Part shown: piece by piece, positions 16,994 through 25,385 of the stretch
How the letters are laid out: each line of letters starts with the position of its first letter
How positions within the stretch are numbered: position 1 is the stretch's first letter
Source: CALKXV01 sp965228905
GTDB lineage: Bacteria; Pseudomonadota; Alphaproteobacteria; Rhodobacterales; Rhodobacteraceae
Direction: 5' to 3'
Length of the DNA: 64,000 bases
Assembly (NCBI GenBank): GCA_965228905.1
Contig: CBDDII010000002.1
Coordinates: 1,054,001 to 1,118,000, forward strand
Notes under the pieces: model-generated
The model's database searches: none
The model's input: the letters and a program-made list of their open reading frames with translations, nothing else
Told to the model about the DNA's origin: nothing
Translations under genes and position numbers: made by a program

Positions 16994-17724
16994 GCGGGTT
17001 CGTCAGTTTCGTCGGCTCTGGCCCCGGAGATCCGGAGCTTTTGACGCTGAAGGCTGTCGACAGGTTGGGGCGTGCGGACGCGGTGTTGTTCGACGATCTG
17101 TCCTCGGGGCCGATCCTGGAACACGCACGGGCGGAAGCCGATCTTGTTGGCGTTGGCAAACGGGCGGGGCGTGCCTCGCCCAAGCAAGACCACGTAAGTC
17201 GGTTGCTTGTGGACTATGCGAAAGCCGGTTTGAGGGTCGTGCGGTTGAAGTCCGGGGACAGCGGGCTATTCGGGCGGCTTGAAGAAGAACTGGTGGCATT
17301 GCGCGAAGCCGGGATCGCGTATGAGATCATTCCCGGCGTTCCCTCGGCCATCGCCGCTGCCGCCGCCTGTGGCATTCCACTGACCCGGCGGCTGACCGCA
17401 CGGCGCGTGCAATTCGTCACGGGCCATGACGTCACGGGCACCTTGCCGAAAGACATCGACCTTGATGCACTGGCCGATCCTGGTGCCTGCACGGTTGTCT
17501 TCATGGGCAAGCGCACGTTCCCCCAGTTGCTGGCCGCGTTGCAAGAGCGGGGATTGCCGCCGGACACGCCTGCCATCCTGGCCGAAGCGGTCTCGACCCC
17601 CGAGCAAAGCGTGCGGCGTGCCACGGTGTCCGACCTTGCGCGGCAGTTGGGCGAGGAGGTGGGCAACAAGCCCGCGCTGATCCTGTTCGGACCGCTTGCC
17701 GAGATGGGGGAAGGCATTGACTGA
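16990..17724 (+). CDS. cobA: Uroporphyrinogen-III C-methyltransferase
   Basis: A 244-residue stand-alone SUMT, without the CysG dehydrogenase/ferrochelatase module. The motifs VGSGPGDPELLTLKAVDRL, VRLKSGDSGLFGRLEEEL, IPGVPSAIAAAAACGIPLT and FMGKRT are all present. It makes precorrin-2 by methylating C2 and C7, and so is the entry enzyme of the pathway. ATG 16990 overlaps the cobB stop, and the 3' end overlaps the likely cobF start by eight bases. Confidence 0.94.
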   Translation: MSGFVSFVGSGPGDPELLTLKAVDRLGRADAVLFDDLSSGPILEHARAEADLVGVGKRAGRASPKQDHVSRLLVDYAKAGLRVVRLKSGDSGLFGRLEEELVALREAGIAYEIIPGVPSAIAAAAACGIPLTRRLTARRVQFVTGHDVTGTLPKDIDLDALADPGACTVVFMGKRTFPQLLAALQERGLPPDTPAILAEAVSTPEQSVRRATVSDLARQLGEEVGNKPALILFGPLAEMGEGID

Positions 17725-18448
17725 ACTCTGGCTCATCGGCATGGGCACCGGCAATCCCGGCCATGTCACCCTTGAGGGGATGCAGGCGCTTCGCGATGCG
17801 GGGAGCGTGCTGATCCCGCGAAAAGGTACGGGAAAAGAGGATTTGGCCCATCTGCGGCAAGGGATTCTGGATGCTTCCGGTTCGAGCGCGAAGGTGATCC
17901 ATTTTGACATGCCCCTGCGTGACGAAACCCAAGCCTATGCCGACCGTGTCGCGCTGTGGCATGACGAGATCGCCGGGCGGTGGCAGGCGGCGCTTGTGGA
18001 TGCATCGCCCGGCCCCGTGGCGCTTTTGGTCTGGGGGGATCCGGGGCTTTATGACAGCACGCTTCGGATTGCCGAACGATTGGACCCGATGCCCCGGTTG
18101 CGGGTGGTTCCGGGGATTTCCGTCTTGCAAGCTCTGACCGCTGCCCACGCCATCCCGTTCAACACGGTCAATGGTGCGGTTACGGTCACCACGGGGCGGC
18201 GTCTGCGTGACGGCGGTTGGCCCGATGGTGCGGAAACGGTCGTCGTGATGCTGGACGGCGAATGCAGCTTTCAGAGGCTTTCGCCCGATGGTGTCCGCAT
18301 CTGGTGGGGCGCGTTCCTTGGAATGCCCGAGCAACTTTTGGAAAGTGGCCGCCTGTCGGAGGTCGGCCCCCGGATCGTCGAGAGGCGGGCAGAGGCGCGA
18401 AAGGCGCATGGCTGGATCATGGATACCTATCTGTTGCGCCGTCAATGA
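17717..18448 (+). CDS. cobF: Precorrin-6A synthase (deacetylating)
   Basis: About 243 residues, a tetrapyrrole methylase that adds the C1 methyl with loss of the C20 acetyl unit; this is specific to the aerobic pathway. LWLIGMGTGNPGHVTLEGM at the N-terminus and LLVWGDPGLYDSTLRIAERL are CobF signatures. No ATG is available at the right place. TTG 17717 gives the expected TELWLIG start and has GGGGG six bases upstream, while TTG 17696 would add seven residues. It overlaps cobA by eight bases and ends the run, convergent with cbiO. Confidence 0.9.
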   Translation: MTELWLIGMGTGNPGHVTLEGMQALRDAGSVLIPRKGTGKEDLAHLRQGILDASGSSAKVIHFDMPLRDETQAYADRVALWHDEIAGRWQAALVDASPGPVALLVWGDPGLYDSTLRIAERLDPMPRLRVVPGISVLQALTAAHAIPFNTVNGAVTVTTGRRLRDGGWPDGAETVVVMLDGECSFQRLSPDGVRIWWGAFLGMPEQLLESGRLSEVGPRIVERRAEARKAHGWIMDTYLLRRQ

Positions 18449-18494
18449 ACCTGCGAACCGAGGCTGACGTTCGGCCCGACGACCTTGGAACCGA

Positions 18495-19145
18495 TCAGTG
18501 CCGAAAAAGCCTGCCGTCCTGTAGCTCCAACCAATCTGACGTCAGCGCCTCGCGGAAAGCCGGGGCGTGGCTTACCAGCAGGATCGCCTGCGGCAGGGAT
18601 TGGAGGATTTCCAGAAGACGCGCTTCGTTCTTGGTGTCCAGCGCGTTGGTCGGTTCGTCCAGTAACAAGGCCTCGGGTTCCATCGCAAGGACGGTGGCAA
18701 GGGTCACCAGACGCTTTTCGCCGCCCGAAAGCTTGTGTGTGATGCGGTCTTTCAAATGTATCAGGTCAAGATCGCCCAGCACGCGGTCGACGATTGTCAG
18801 CGCCTCATCCCGTGTCTTGCCAAGGTTCAGCGGTCCGAAGGCCACGTCTTCGGCCACGGTCGGGCAGAAAAGCTGATCGTCAGCGTCCTGAAAGACCAGA
18901 CCGACGCGCCGCCGGACCTCGTGAAAATCCGCTTCCTCGCGCCGTTCTTCGCCGAAGATTGTCACGCTGCCCGCCTGCGGGCGCTGTAGCCCGAGCGTGA
19001 TCTGCAACAGCGTGGATTTTCCCGCCCCGTTCGGCCCGGTGATGGCCAGCCGCTGACCGGCCTCAAGGCTTAGGCTGGCCCCTTCAAGCACCGGTGCGTG
19101 GCCCGGATAGGCAAAGCGGATGTTGTCCAGGGCGATGATCGTCAT
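18495..19145 (-). CDS. cbiO: ECF-type cobalt (or nickel) transporter ATPase
   Basis: A 216-residue ABC ATPase. Walker A GPNGAGKST lies near residues 34-42, then a Q-loop in VFQDADDQLF, signature LSGGEKRL, and Walker B EALLLDEPTNALD. The VFQDADDQLFCPTVAEDVAFG block is characteristic of ECF A components. It powers CbiM/CbiQ-mediated metal import. ATG 19145 overlaps the cbiQ stop by four bases. It is somewhat shorter than typical CbiO (about 270 residues) and ends soon after LVSHAPAFREALTSDWLELQ, as NikO-like members do. Confidence 0.9.
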   Translation of the reverse strand: MTIIALDNIRFAYPGHAPVLEGASLSLEAGQRLAITGPNGAGKSTLLQITLGLQRPQAGSVTIFGEERREEADFHEVRRRVGLVFQDADDQLFCPTVAEDVAFGPLNLGKTRDEALTIVDRVLGDLDLIHLKDRITHKLSGGEKRLVTLATVLAMEPEALLLDEPTNALDTKNEARLLEILQSLPQAILLVSHAPAFREALTSDWLELQDGRLFRH

Positions 19146-19924
19146 GCGAGATCCAACAGGATCAGAGCGACGCAGAGAACGCCCAGGCCACCCGCAAAAG
19201 CCATATCGCGCCGTGACAGCGCGTAGTCCTGCAAAAGAAGCATCCGGCCCGAGAAGCCACGGCATTTCATTGCGCCCAGGATACGCTCGGATCGTTCGAT
19301 GGCCCTGACCAGCATCATGCCGACAAGATAGCCGAAGCTGCGGTAGGTGTGCCAGTTCGTGCCGGGGCGAAAGCCGCGCACCTTCATTGCCGAACGCAGG
19401 CGCAGGTATTCTTCACGAAGCACTTCGATATAGCGGATGGTGAACATCAAAAGATGCACGAGAGTTTCGGGGCAACGAAGCCGGTGGAGGGCGTGCCCCA
19501 GTGTCACCGGTTCCATGCTGCCGACCAGAACCATCAGCGAAAGGATCACCGCATTGGCGGTCAGGGCGATTTCGACCGCCTTCGCGAGGCCCTGCCAACT
19601 GGCGGCAAATCCCCAGATCGTGAAGATCGGATCGCCGGGCACGGAAAATGGCATCAGGATCAGGATGAAAATGACAAAGACATCCATCATCGCCATGCGT
19701 TTCAAAGTCTTTCGCCAGGGAAGGCGGGACATGGCCAGAAGCGAAAGTGCCACAAGTAACGCGGCACCGAGGGCGATGATCGAGGAAAGCGCCACGGTGA
19801 CGATGCCAAACACAACGGCCATGACGATCCGCATCCGGGGATCAAGCGGGGCAATCAGGCTTTCGCGCGTGACCTTGCCGGCCTCGGCCAGCGTCTTTTC
19901 CCTGTTTCCCAGTGCATGTGCCAT
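19142..19924 (-). CDS. cbiQ: ECF transporter transmembrane (T) component
   Basis: A 260-residue integral membrane protein. It contains the two Ala-Arg-Gly-type coupling motifs, here SAMKVRGFRPG and GAMKCRGFSGR, that contact the ATPases. Hydrophobic segments lie at about 30-48, 50-68, 85-105, 120-140 and 240-258. It bridges CbiM to CbiO in the inner membrane. Its ATG at 19924 shares a base with the stop of the preceding gene, so the operon is tightly coupled. Confidence 0.9.
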   Translation of the reverse strand: MAHALGNREKTLAEAGKVTRESLIAPLDPRMRIVMAVVFGIVTVALSSIIALGAALLVALSLLAMSRLPWRKTLKRMAMMDVFVIFILILMPFSVPGDPIFTIWGFAASWQGLAKAVEIALTANAVILSLMVLVGSMEPVTLGHALHRLRCPETLVHLLMFTIRYIEVLREEYLRLRSAMKVRGFRPGTNWHTYRSFGYLVGMMLVRAIERSERILGAMKCRGFSGRMLLLQDYALSRRDMAFAGGLGVLCVALILLDLA

Positions 19925-20511
19925 CAGGTGTTCAACCTCCGACGTGCAACAAGGTAAAACCCAAGGCCGAACAGCCCCGCGATATAGCCGATCCCGCCCA
20001 GGATGGACTGGAAATCGTTGTGCTCGCGGTAAGCGGCGATTTCGCGGCGCAACGGGCGTATTTCGTCGCGTACAAGTTCCGCGATGACCTGTCGTTCCTC
20101 GTCGCTAAGCGATGCGACCGTGACGCCGCCGGTTGGGGGGGCGGGCGATGTTGGTGAGGGTACTTCTGGCTTTGATTCAGAGGCGGCGACACCCATGATC
20201 TTGGCCACATCCTTTGCAGACATCGTGATTTCTGCCACGTGGCCTGCGCCAAGATCGGCAAAGAAGGTATGCGCGACCGCTTCGGTTGGTGTGAAGATGA
20301 AGAACCCGTCGCCGTCAGTGTTTACGCGGCCCAGTTCTGCACCATCCGGGCCGGTGACGATCACTTCCTGGTCGGTGGCCATCTCGCCATTGGACAAGCC
20401 AATTTCGCCTTCAATCGCATTGCCCGAGGGGAAAACACCGGCGATCACCTTGTGTGCCAGAGCCGGCAGGGGAGTGAGGCAGAAAGCCAGCACGAGCATG
20501 ATCCGTTTCAT
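19924..20511 (-). CDS. CbiL/NikL-like periplasmic membrane-anchored transporter component
   Basis: A 195-residue protein. It has a cleavable-looking signal peptide (residues 1-19, ending PALA) directly followed by HKVIAG, which exposes an N-terminal histidine as in NikL/CbiL. A beta-rich carboxypeptidase-like domain follows (about 20-100), then a proline/threonine linker (115-130), a helical stretch and one C-terminal membrane segment (GGIGYIAGLFGLGFYLVARR). Such proteins replace or supplement CbiN in ECF Ni/Co importers. The position between cbiM and cbiQ fits this. The exact name (CbiL or NikL) depends on the metal, which sequence alone does not settle. Confidence 0.8.
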   Translation of the reverse strand: MKRIMLVLAFCLTPLPALAHKVIAGVFPSGNAIEGEIGLSNGEMATDQEVIVTGPDGAELGRVNTDGDGFFIFTPTEAVAHTFFADLGAGHVAEITMSAKDVAKIMGVAASESKPEVPSPTSPAPPTGGVTVASLSDEERQVIAELVRDEIRPLRREIAAYREHNDFQSILGGIGYIAGLFGLGFYLVARRRLNT

Positions 20512-21119
20512 ACTGTTGCCCCCCGCGCGAACAACTCTGGTTTGACCTTGTGCGCCAGCAAGACGGCAAAGCCGGTCAGGACCGCCTCGATTACCATGAC
20601 CGGGATGTGGGCGAAAAAGACCAGCTTGGCGGCGGGCAGGAACTCATCGCCCGACAGGGCGAGCGAAAAGGCGACCATGGCGGTCGTGCCTGCAATCGCA
20701 AGCGCACCGCCGATACCGCCCCAGATGGCACCGGCGACGGGCGAACCGCGCGAGATCATGCGCCCCAAGATCAACCCGGCCAGCACGGCAGGCAGTGCGA
20801 TGTTCAGCGTGTTGACGCCGAGTACGGTCAAACCGCCGAAGCCGAAGAAAACCGCTTGGAGCAGGAGGCCGACAAAAAGCGCGGGAAAGGCGGCCCAGCC
20901 CAGCAAAAGCCCGGCCAGACCGTTCAGGATCAGATGCACCGACGACGGGCCGATGGGCACATGGATCAGCGAGGCCACAAAGAAACTCGCCGAAAGCACC
21001 CCGGCTGTCGGGATGCGGTCCAGGTCAAGCGACCTCAGGCCCAGGGCAATGCCCGCCACGGCGGCAACGGCACCGCCGATCACCACAGGGTTGGACAAGG
21101 CTCCATCGACGATGTGCAT
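20508..21119 (-). CDS. cbiM: ECF cobalt/nickel-binding membrane component
   Basis: A 203-residue CbiM/NikM. The N-terminal MHIVDGAL places His2 in the Ni/Co-coordinating position, and IHVPIGPSSVHLILNGLAG is the second conserved metal/transport loop. About six hydrophobic segments are seen. It is the substrate-binding component in the inner membrane. Its stop overlaps the next start by four bases, and its start lies four bases after the DUF4198 stop. Control by a B12 riboswitch favours cobalt. Confidence 0.92.
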   Translation of the reverse strand: MHIVDGALSNPVVIGGAVAAVAGIALGLRSLDLDRIPTAGVLSASFFVASLIHVPIGPSSVHLILNGLAGLLLGWAAFPALFVGLLLQAVFFGFGGLTVLGVNTLNIALPAVLAGLILGRMISRGSPVAGAIWGGIGGALAIAGTTAMVAFSLALSGDEFLPAAKLVFFAHIPVMVIEAVLTGFAVLLAHKVKPELFARGATV

Positions 21120-21123
21120 CGCG

Positions 21124-21909
21124 CTACTCCATGTCCCAGGCGCGGATCCAGATCACGGCATCCTGGCTGAGTTCCTTGCCGTCATGCTCGGTCACGGGGC
21201 CAGCGCCGAGGGCGGCAAATCCCCAATAACCTGCCTTCGGAACACCAAAGGAGAAATAGCCGTTTGCATCCGAGATCGCGACGACCGAACCGCCGGGCAT
21301 CGGCGACACGACAGGCGTAGAGGACGCCGCGCTTTCCATGTCGGGTTCGGCGGCCATGTATTCGATCTCGATCTCCGCACCCGCGACCGGTTCGCCATTC
21401 GCGACGACTTGCCCGGTGAAGGTCGAGCCTGCGATGATGTTATAGGGTTTGTTCAGCGGAATGATCTCGACCGGCAGGCCCACGAGGTTCATCCAGTCGG
21501 TCGGCAGTTGGTTGCGGTTGAGGAAGGCCTTCGTGATCTGCTGGATGTAGATATCCTCGGCCTCTTCGTAATAGGGCACCGGCACCGTCACCAGGACGTA
21601 ATCGCCCGAGCGCCGGACGGGGACCGACCCCTTGAAGGCCGCGCCTTCGTTTTCGCCGCCGGTGAAGCGGACGGGTTCCAGCGTCTCCTTCAGGTCGGTT
21701 TTTTCACCGTTGTGGATGACGTAGAACTCTTCCGGCAGTTCAAGGTCCATCACATGACCGTTCTCGAAGGGATGCCAGAAGATCAGCTTGACCGGCACGT
21801 CGCCGGGGGCCTCGATCATCGTGTCGGTGGTGTATTCCAGAAGGAAATGCGCCTGAACCGTGGCCGGAATGGCCAGTGCGGCGGCGGCCGCCGAAAGCAG
21901 CTTTTTCAT
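21124..21909 (-). CDS. DUF4198 periplasmic protein of the metal transporter (NikK/CbiK-like)
   Basis: A 261-residue secreted protein. The signal peptide is residues 1-20 (MKKLLSAAAAALAIPATVQA), followed at once by HFLLEYTTDTM, again placing a histidine at the mature N-terminus. The family (DUF4198) has Ig-like beta domains and accompanies NikM/CbiM systems, probably capturing or handing over metal in the periplasm; the mechanism is inferred. PLNKPYNIIAGSTFTGQV and GYFSFGVPKAGYWGFAAL are family-like blocks. It is the first gene of the operon behind the minus-strand cobalamin riboswitch. Start ATG 21909-21907 opens the signal peptide; the frame to 22083 lies in the riboswitch leader. Confidence 0.85.
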   Translation of the reverse strand: MKKLLSAAAAALAIPATVQAHFLLEYTTDTMIEAPGDVPVKLIFWHPFENGHVMDLELPEEFYVIHNGEKTDLKETLEPVRFTGGENEGAAFKGSVPVRRSGDYVLVTVPVPYYEEAEDIYIQQITKAFLNRNQLPTDWMNLVGLPVEIIPLNKPYNIIAGSTFTGQVVANGEPVAGAEIEIEYMAAEPDMESAASSTPVVSPMPGGSVVAISDANGYFSFGVPKAGYWGFAALGAGPVTEHDGKELSQDAVIWIRAWDME

Positions 21910-22051
21910 GGGTCTTCGTCCTTGTCCCGTCGTGCCAACCCCGGCACGAGATGCGTTTTGACAGCGGGATCGGCGAGACCACCATGCCCGGTTGGGCAAA
22001 CAGGTCTGGCGCACACCCCGACGCCGGTTCAAGTGCCCTTTCCGAGGGCAC

Positions 22052-22238
22052 ATATCCGGCAGGTTTCCTGACTTGCGGGTCAAAGCATCAGGCTGGCCTT
22101 CCCGGGATGTTCCCAGTGGCGTGTCAGCCCTGCTCGCCGCTTACAGTTGCGGGGGCAGTTGCGGCATTGGGTGTGAATATTCTCACGGCCCGCACCGCAT
22201 TCCCTTTTGCTTCCGGGATCGCTCCCGGAACCGGACAT
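22052..22238 (-). promoter_or_regulatory. Cobalamin riboswitch upstream of the metal-uptake operon
   Basis: Read on the minus strand, the order is GCAAAAGGGAATGCGGTG, GCCCCCGCAACTGTAAGCGG, CGCCACTGGGAACA, CCGGGAAGGCCAGCC and a B12 box region AGTCAGGAAACCTGCC. ATGTCCGG (minus, 22238-22231) pairs over eight positions with CCGGATAT (22059-22052), one of them a G-U pair, forming P1. It precedes the DUF4198 start by about 140 bases, so cobalamin should repress the transporter. This makes cobalt rather than nickel the probable cargo. Confidence 0.95.
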
Positions 22239-22415
22239 TGGAATTTCAGTGCCAGATTATGCCATCGCTCGTCAACCTGCATTCTCGTCTCGGGTCAGCC
22301 GCGACCTCTTGATCCGACCAACTGGGAAGCGGGCGGATTGAGACATACACGCCACGCTTCAATCTGAAGTTGCCGGGTCTTCAGCTTGCAATTGCCCCAG
22401 GGCTTTCGGGTTTCT

Positions 22416-23132
22416 ATGAAACTGGCAATGCGAGCATTGTTCCGCATCTTTGCCCTTGCCTTCCTGGTCATGACCGTCGTGCCAGCCAAGGCTCAGGAAG
22501 CCGTGGTCGAACGGACCGAGATGGGGGAATCGGGCAGCGATTACCTCAGGTCCATCCGTGTGCGCCGGATTGATCCGAACGTATCCTATTTCGACCCATC
22601 CGCGCCGCCGCCCGAGTTGAACACCGCGCAAGAGCCAGAGCGGGTCCGAGAAGACGGGGAACGCCGCAGGATCGAGATCGACACGCCTTCGGCGCTGATT
22701 GCCACCGCGATTCTGGTCGGCATCGCCTATCTTTTCTTCCGCTTCGGCGGGTCCATGTCGGTTTCCCTGCGCTCGGACGTGGAAAATGCAAGGCGTGCCA
22801 AGGCGGCGGCGATCCTTGATGGCGAGGGCGACGGCGGGCCTGTGACCTTGCAGGGCATCCTGGGTTTGGCCGATCGCCGGATGGCGCTTGTCCTTTTGGC
22901 ACAAAAGGCGCTGCAAACCGCCGTTTCGGCCAATGGTGTGCTGTTTCAGCGGTCCTGGACGGCGCGGGATGCCCTGCGCCGCGTGCAAGGCGACCCGGGG
23001 CATGTGGCGGCTCTTCGTGCGCTGGTGCTGGACAGCGAGAGGGTACAGTTCGGCGGGCGCGATGTGTCCGAGGACGATTTCCAGTCCCATGTCGCCGCCA
23101 TTCGCCCAATCATCGCGGGGGGCGAGGCATGA
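22416..23132 (+). CDS. DUF4129-domain membrane protein
   Basis: About 238 residues. An N-terminal hydrophobic signal (residues 1-27, ending VVPAKA) suggests export. One transmembrane segment (TPSALIATAILVGIAYLFFRF, about 92-112) separates a periplasmic part from a cytoplasmic C-terminal DUF4129 region (TLQGILGLADRRMALVLLAQKAL, SWTARDALRRV). The family is found beside MoxR and DUF58 genes and is of unknown function. ATG 22416 is chosen because it opens the signal peptide; ATG 22428 is possible. It is coupled to the next gene by ATGA. Confidence 0.75.
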   Translation: MKLAMRALFRIFALAFLVMTVVPAKAQEAVVERTEMGESGSDYLRSIRVRRIDPNVSYFDPSAPPPELNTAQEPERVREDGERRRIEIDTPSALIATAILVGIAYLFFRFGGSMSVSLRSDVENARRAKAAAILDGEGDGGPVTLQGILGLADRRMALVLLAQKALQTAVSANGVLFQRSWTARDALRRVQGDPGHVAALRALVLDSERVQFGGRDVSEDDFQSHVAAIRPIIAGGEA

Positions 23133-24439
23133 GCGATGTGACCGCGCAAAAATCGGGTGGATTCCGGTCCGAGTACGTGGTGATCGCAGTGGTCGCCGCA
23201 CTGGTCCTTGGCGCATTGTTCTATATCACGTCGCAGCGAAAGCAGGTCTTGCGGGCATCGCCTGCGGGCATGGAGGGGTTGCAGGTCTGGCTGAACTCCC
23301 AAGGGGTCGAGGCACAGAGTTTCTCGGGCGGATGGCCGATCCGGGTAGATACGGTCGGGCTGAACATCATTCCGATCTACGACAGCCAGTTGGACGAAGA
23401 CCGAGAACCTCCCACGGATAAACAGGAATTCCTGTTGCAGCAGGATGAATACGATCTTTACGAACGCGGGATCGACGACAAGGTGACGCGCGTGCCCTCG
23501 CTGGTGGTGGTGCCGAAGTGGCGAAGCGGGATGCGGCTGACGGGGCTCGGCCATCCCGTGCTGCTGGTCGAGCGCGACCGCATCGCGGGGATACTGCGAC
23601 AGATCACGGGTGATCGCGGGGCGCGGTTGGGATACAGCCCCAGCCCCTTCACGGATTTCGATGTTGCTGGCCACCCCGACCAGAAAGCGCGGCTCTACGC
23701 CGCCCAGATGTTCACCGCCGAGGGGTGCGAACCGTTGATCGGTCGTCGCGATGCGATGGTCCTGGCCCGCTGCCCCTTGCCGGGCGATGAGCAGGACCAG
23801 AACAGCATCCTTGTCCTGTCCGACCCCGATCTGATGAACAACCACGGCCTGCGACTGGGCGACAATGCCCATGTCGTGCGGGATCTTCTTTCTGCTGAAG
23901 CGGCGGGAAAGCAGGTCATCATCGACTACAGCCCGTTTTCCTGGCTGGTGTCCGAGGATGGTGGTGTCGAGCGCGAACGCACTTGGGCCGACCTGATGCG
24001 ATTTTTCGATCCGCCGTTCCTGGCGCTTTGGGTCGGGGCGGGCATCGCGCTGATCCTTGCGCTTTGGCGGGCGGCGCGTCGCTTCGGGCCGATCATCGTA
24101 CAACGCATGAAGGTCGAAGCCTCAAAGGCCTATGCGGTAAAGGCGCGGGCGCGGTTGATGCGGCTATCGGATCAGGACGGCGCCCTTGTGTCGGAATACG
24201 CAAAGGCGCGGATTGCTGCGGTTGCGGCCCAGATGGTCGGCCCCGCCGGAGCGCGTCGATACGGCCAGCGCGACACATTTCTTGCCTTCATCAATCGCCG
24301 CAATCCCGAGCGCGCGCGCCAGCTTCGCGCCGCCCTTGAAACCCTTGACGCATTGCCCGCGCGGATCGCCCCAAGCGAGGCGATTGCCCATGTCACCGCA
24401 ATAGAACAGGTTCTGGAGCAGATTACCCATGACACTTGA
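23129..24439 (+). CDS. DUF4350-domain membrane protein
   Basis: A 436-residue protein. Membrane segments lie near residues 12-33 (YVVIAVVAALVLGALFYIT) and 300-322 (PPFLALWVGAGIALILALW). The large loop between them contains a Rossmann/GATase-like DUF4350 domain (LRASPAGMEGLQVWLNSQGV; ILVLSDPDLMNNHGLRLGDN). The C-terminal tail is cytoplasmic and alpha-helical. Function is unknown; it is known as a partner in MoxR/DUF58 operons. ATG 23129 overlaps the DUF4129 stop, and the stop overlaps the MoxR start by 11 bp. Confidence 0.8.
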   Translation: MSDVTAQKSGGFRSEYVVIAVVAALVLGALFYITSQRKQVLRASPAGMEGLQVWLNSQGVEAQSFSGGWPIRVDTVGLNIIPIYDSQLDEDREPPTDKQEFLLQQDEYDLYERGIDDKVTRVPSLVVVPKWRSGMRLTGLGHPVLLVERDRIAGILRQITGDRGARLGYSPSPFTDFDVAGHPDQKARLYAAQMFTAEGCEPLIGRRDAMVLARCPLPGDEQDQNSILVLSDPDLMNNHGLRLGDNAHVVRDLLSAEAAGKQVIIDYSPFSWLVSEDGGVERERTWADLMRFFDPPFLALWVGAGIALILALWRAARRFGPIIVQRMKVEASKAYAVKARARLMRLSDQDGALVSEYAKARIAAVAAQMVGPAGARRYGQRDTFLAFINRRNPERARQLRAALETLDALPARIAPSEAIAHVTAIEQVLEQITHDT

Positions 24440-25385
24440 AGACCTCTCTCACCGCGCCGACGCCCTGAAGGCCGAGATCGGCAAGGCCGTGCTTGGACAG
24501 GAAGAAGCGGTGGACCTGCTTTTGATCGCGCTTTTCGCCCGTGGGCACGTTTTGCTGGAAGGCCCGCCGGGGACTGCGAAAACGCTTCTGGCGCGAAGTT
24601 TCGCCGCCGCGCTGAATCTTGAGTTCGGGCGCATCCAGTTCACCCCGGATCTGATGCCGGGCGACGTGCTGGGCACCTCGATCTTCAACTTTCAGACCAA
24701 CGATTTCGTGCTGACCAAAGGCCCGGTGTTCAGTCAGGTCCTGCTGGCGGACGAGATCAACCGCGCTCCGCCCAAGACTCAGGCCGCCTTGTTGCAGGCG
24801 ATGAACGAACGCATGGTGAGCCTTGACGGCACGGATTACGATCTGGGTCAGGATTTTACCGTCGTCGCGACGCAAAACCCGATCGAACAACAGGGCACCT
24901 ATCCTTTGCCCGAGGCACAGTTGGACCGCTTCCTGTTCAAGCTGAACATCGAGTTCCCGCCCGAGGCCGTGGAAATGGCCATCTTGCAGAAACACGCCGC
25001 CGAGCCGATCGAGACGGGGCAGGAAATCGACGGTTTGGACAAGGTTCTGACGCCCGAGGCGCTGGCGGAAAGCCGTGATCTGATCGACGGCATCATCCTG
25101 CAGGACGAGATTCTGGCCTATATCCTGCGCCTTGTGCGTGTGACGCGGGAAAGTCAGGACATCGCCTATGGTGCCTCGACCCGGGCGGCGGATGCGATTT
25201 CGCGTGCGGTGCGGGCGGCGGCAGCGCTTTCGGGGCGTGACTTTGCCATTCCCGATGACGTCAAGGGTGTCATCGTTCCCGCGCTTCGCCACCGGATCGT
25301 GCTTGGCCCCGCAGCCGAGATCGAAGGTCGCAGCGCCGAGCAGGTGCTGGACAACATCATCAACCAGATCGAGGCCCCGCGCTGA
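24429..25385 (+). CDS. MoxR-family AAA+ ATPase
   Basis: A 318-residue MoxR ATPase. Walker A is GPPGTAKT (45-52), Walker B LLADEINR, sensor 1 VVATQNPIEQQGTYPLPEAQ, and the arginine finger region LDRFLF. MoxR proteins act as chaperones for vWA-domain partners; here the partner is presumably the DUF58 protein immediately downstream. The gene is embedded in a six-gene membrane operon. Its stop (TGA 25383-25385) overlaps the likely CTG start of the next gene. Confidence 0.94.
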   Translation: MTLEDLSHRADALKAEIGKAVLGQEEAVDLLLIALFARGHVLLEGPPGTAKTLLARSFAAALNLEFGRIQFTPDLMPGDVLGTSIFNFQTNDFVLTKGPVFSQVLLADEINRAPPKTQAALLQAMNERMVSLDGTDYDLGQDFTVVATQNPIEQQGTYPLPEAQLDRFLFKLNIEFPPEAVEMAILQKHAAEPIETGQEIDGLDKVLTPEALAESRDLIDGIILQDEILAYILRLVRVTRESQDIAYGASTRAADAISRAVRAAAALSGRDFAIPDDVKGVIVPALRHRIVLGPAAEIEGRSAEQVLDNIINQIEAPR

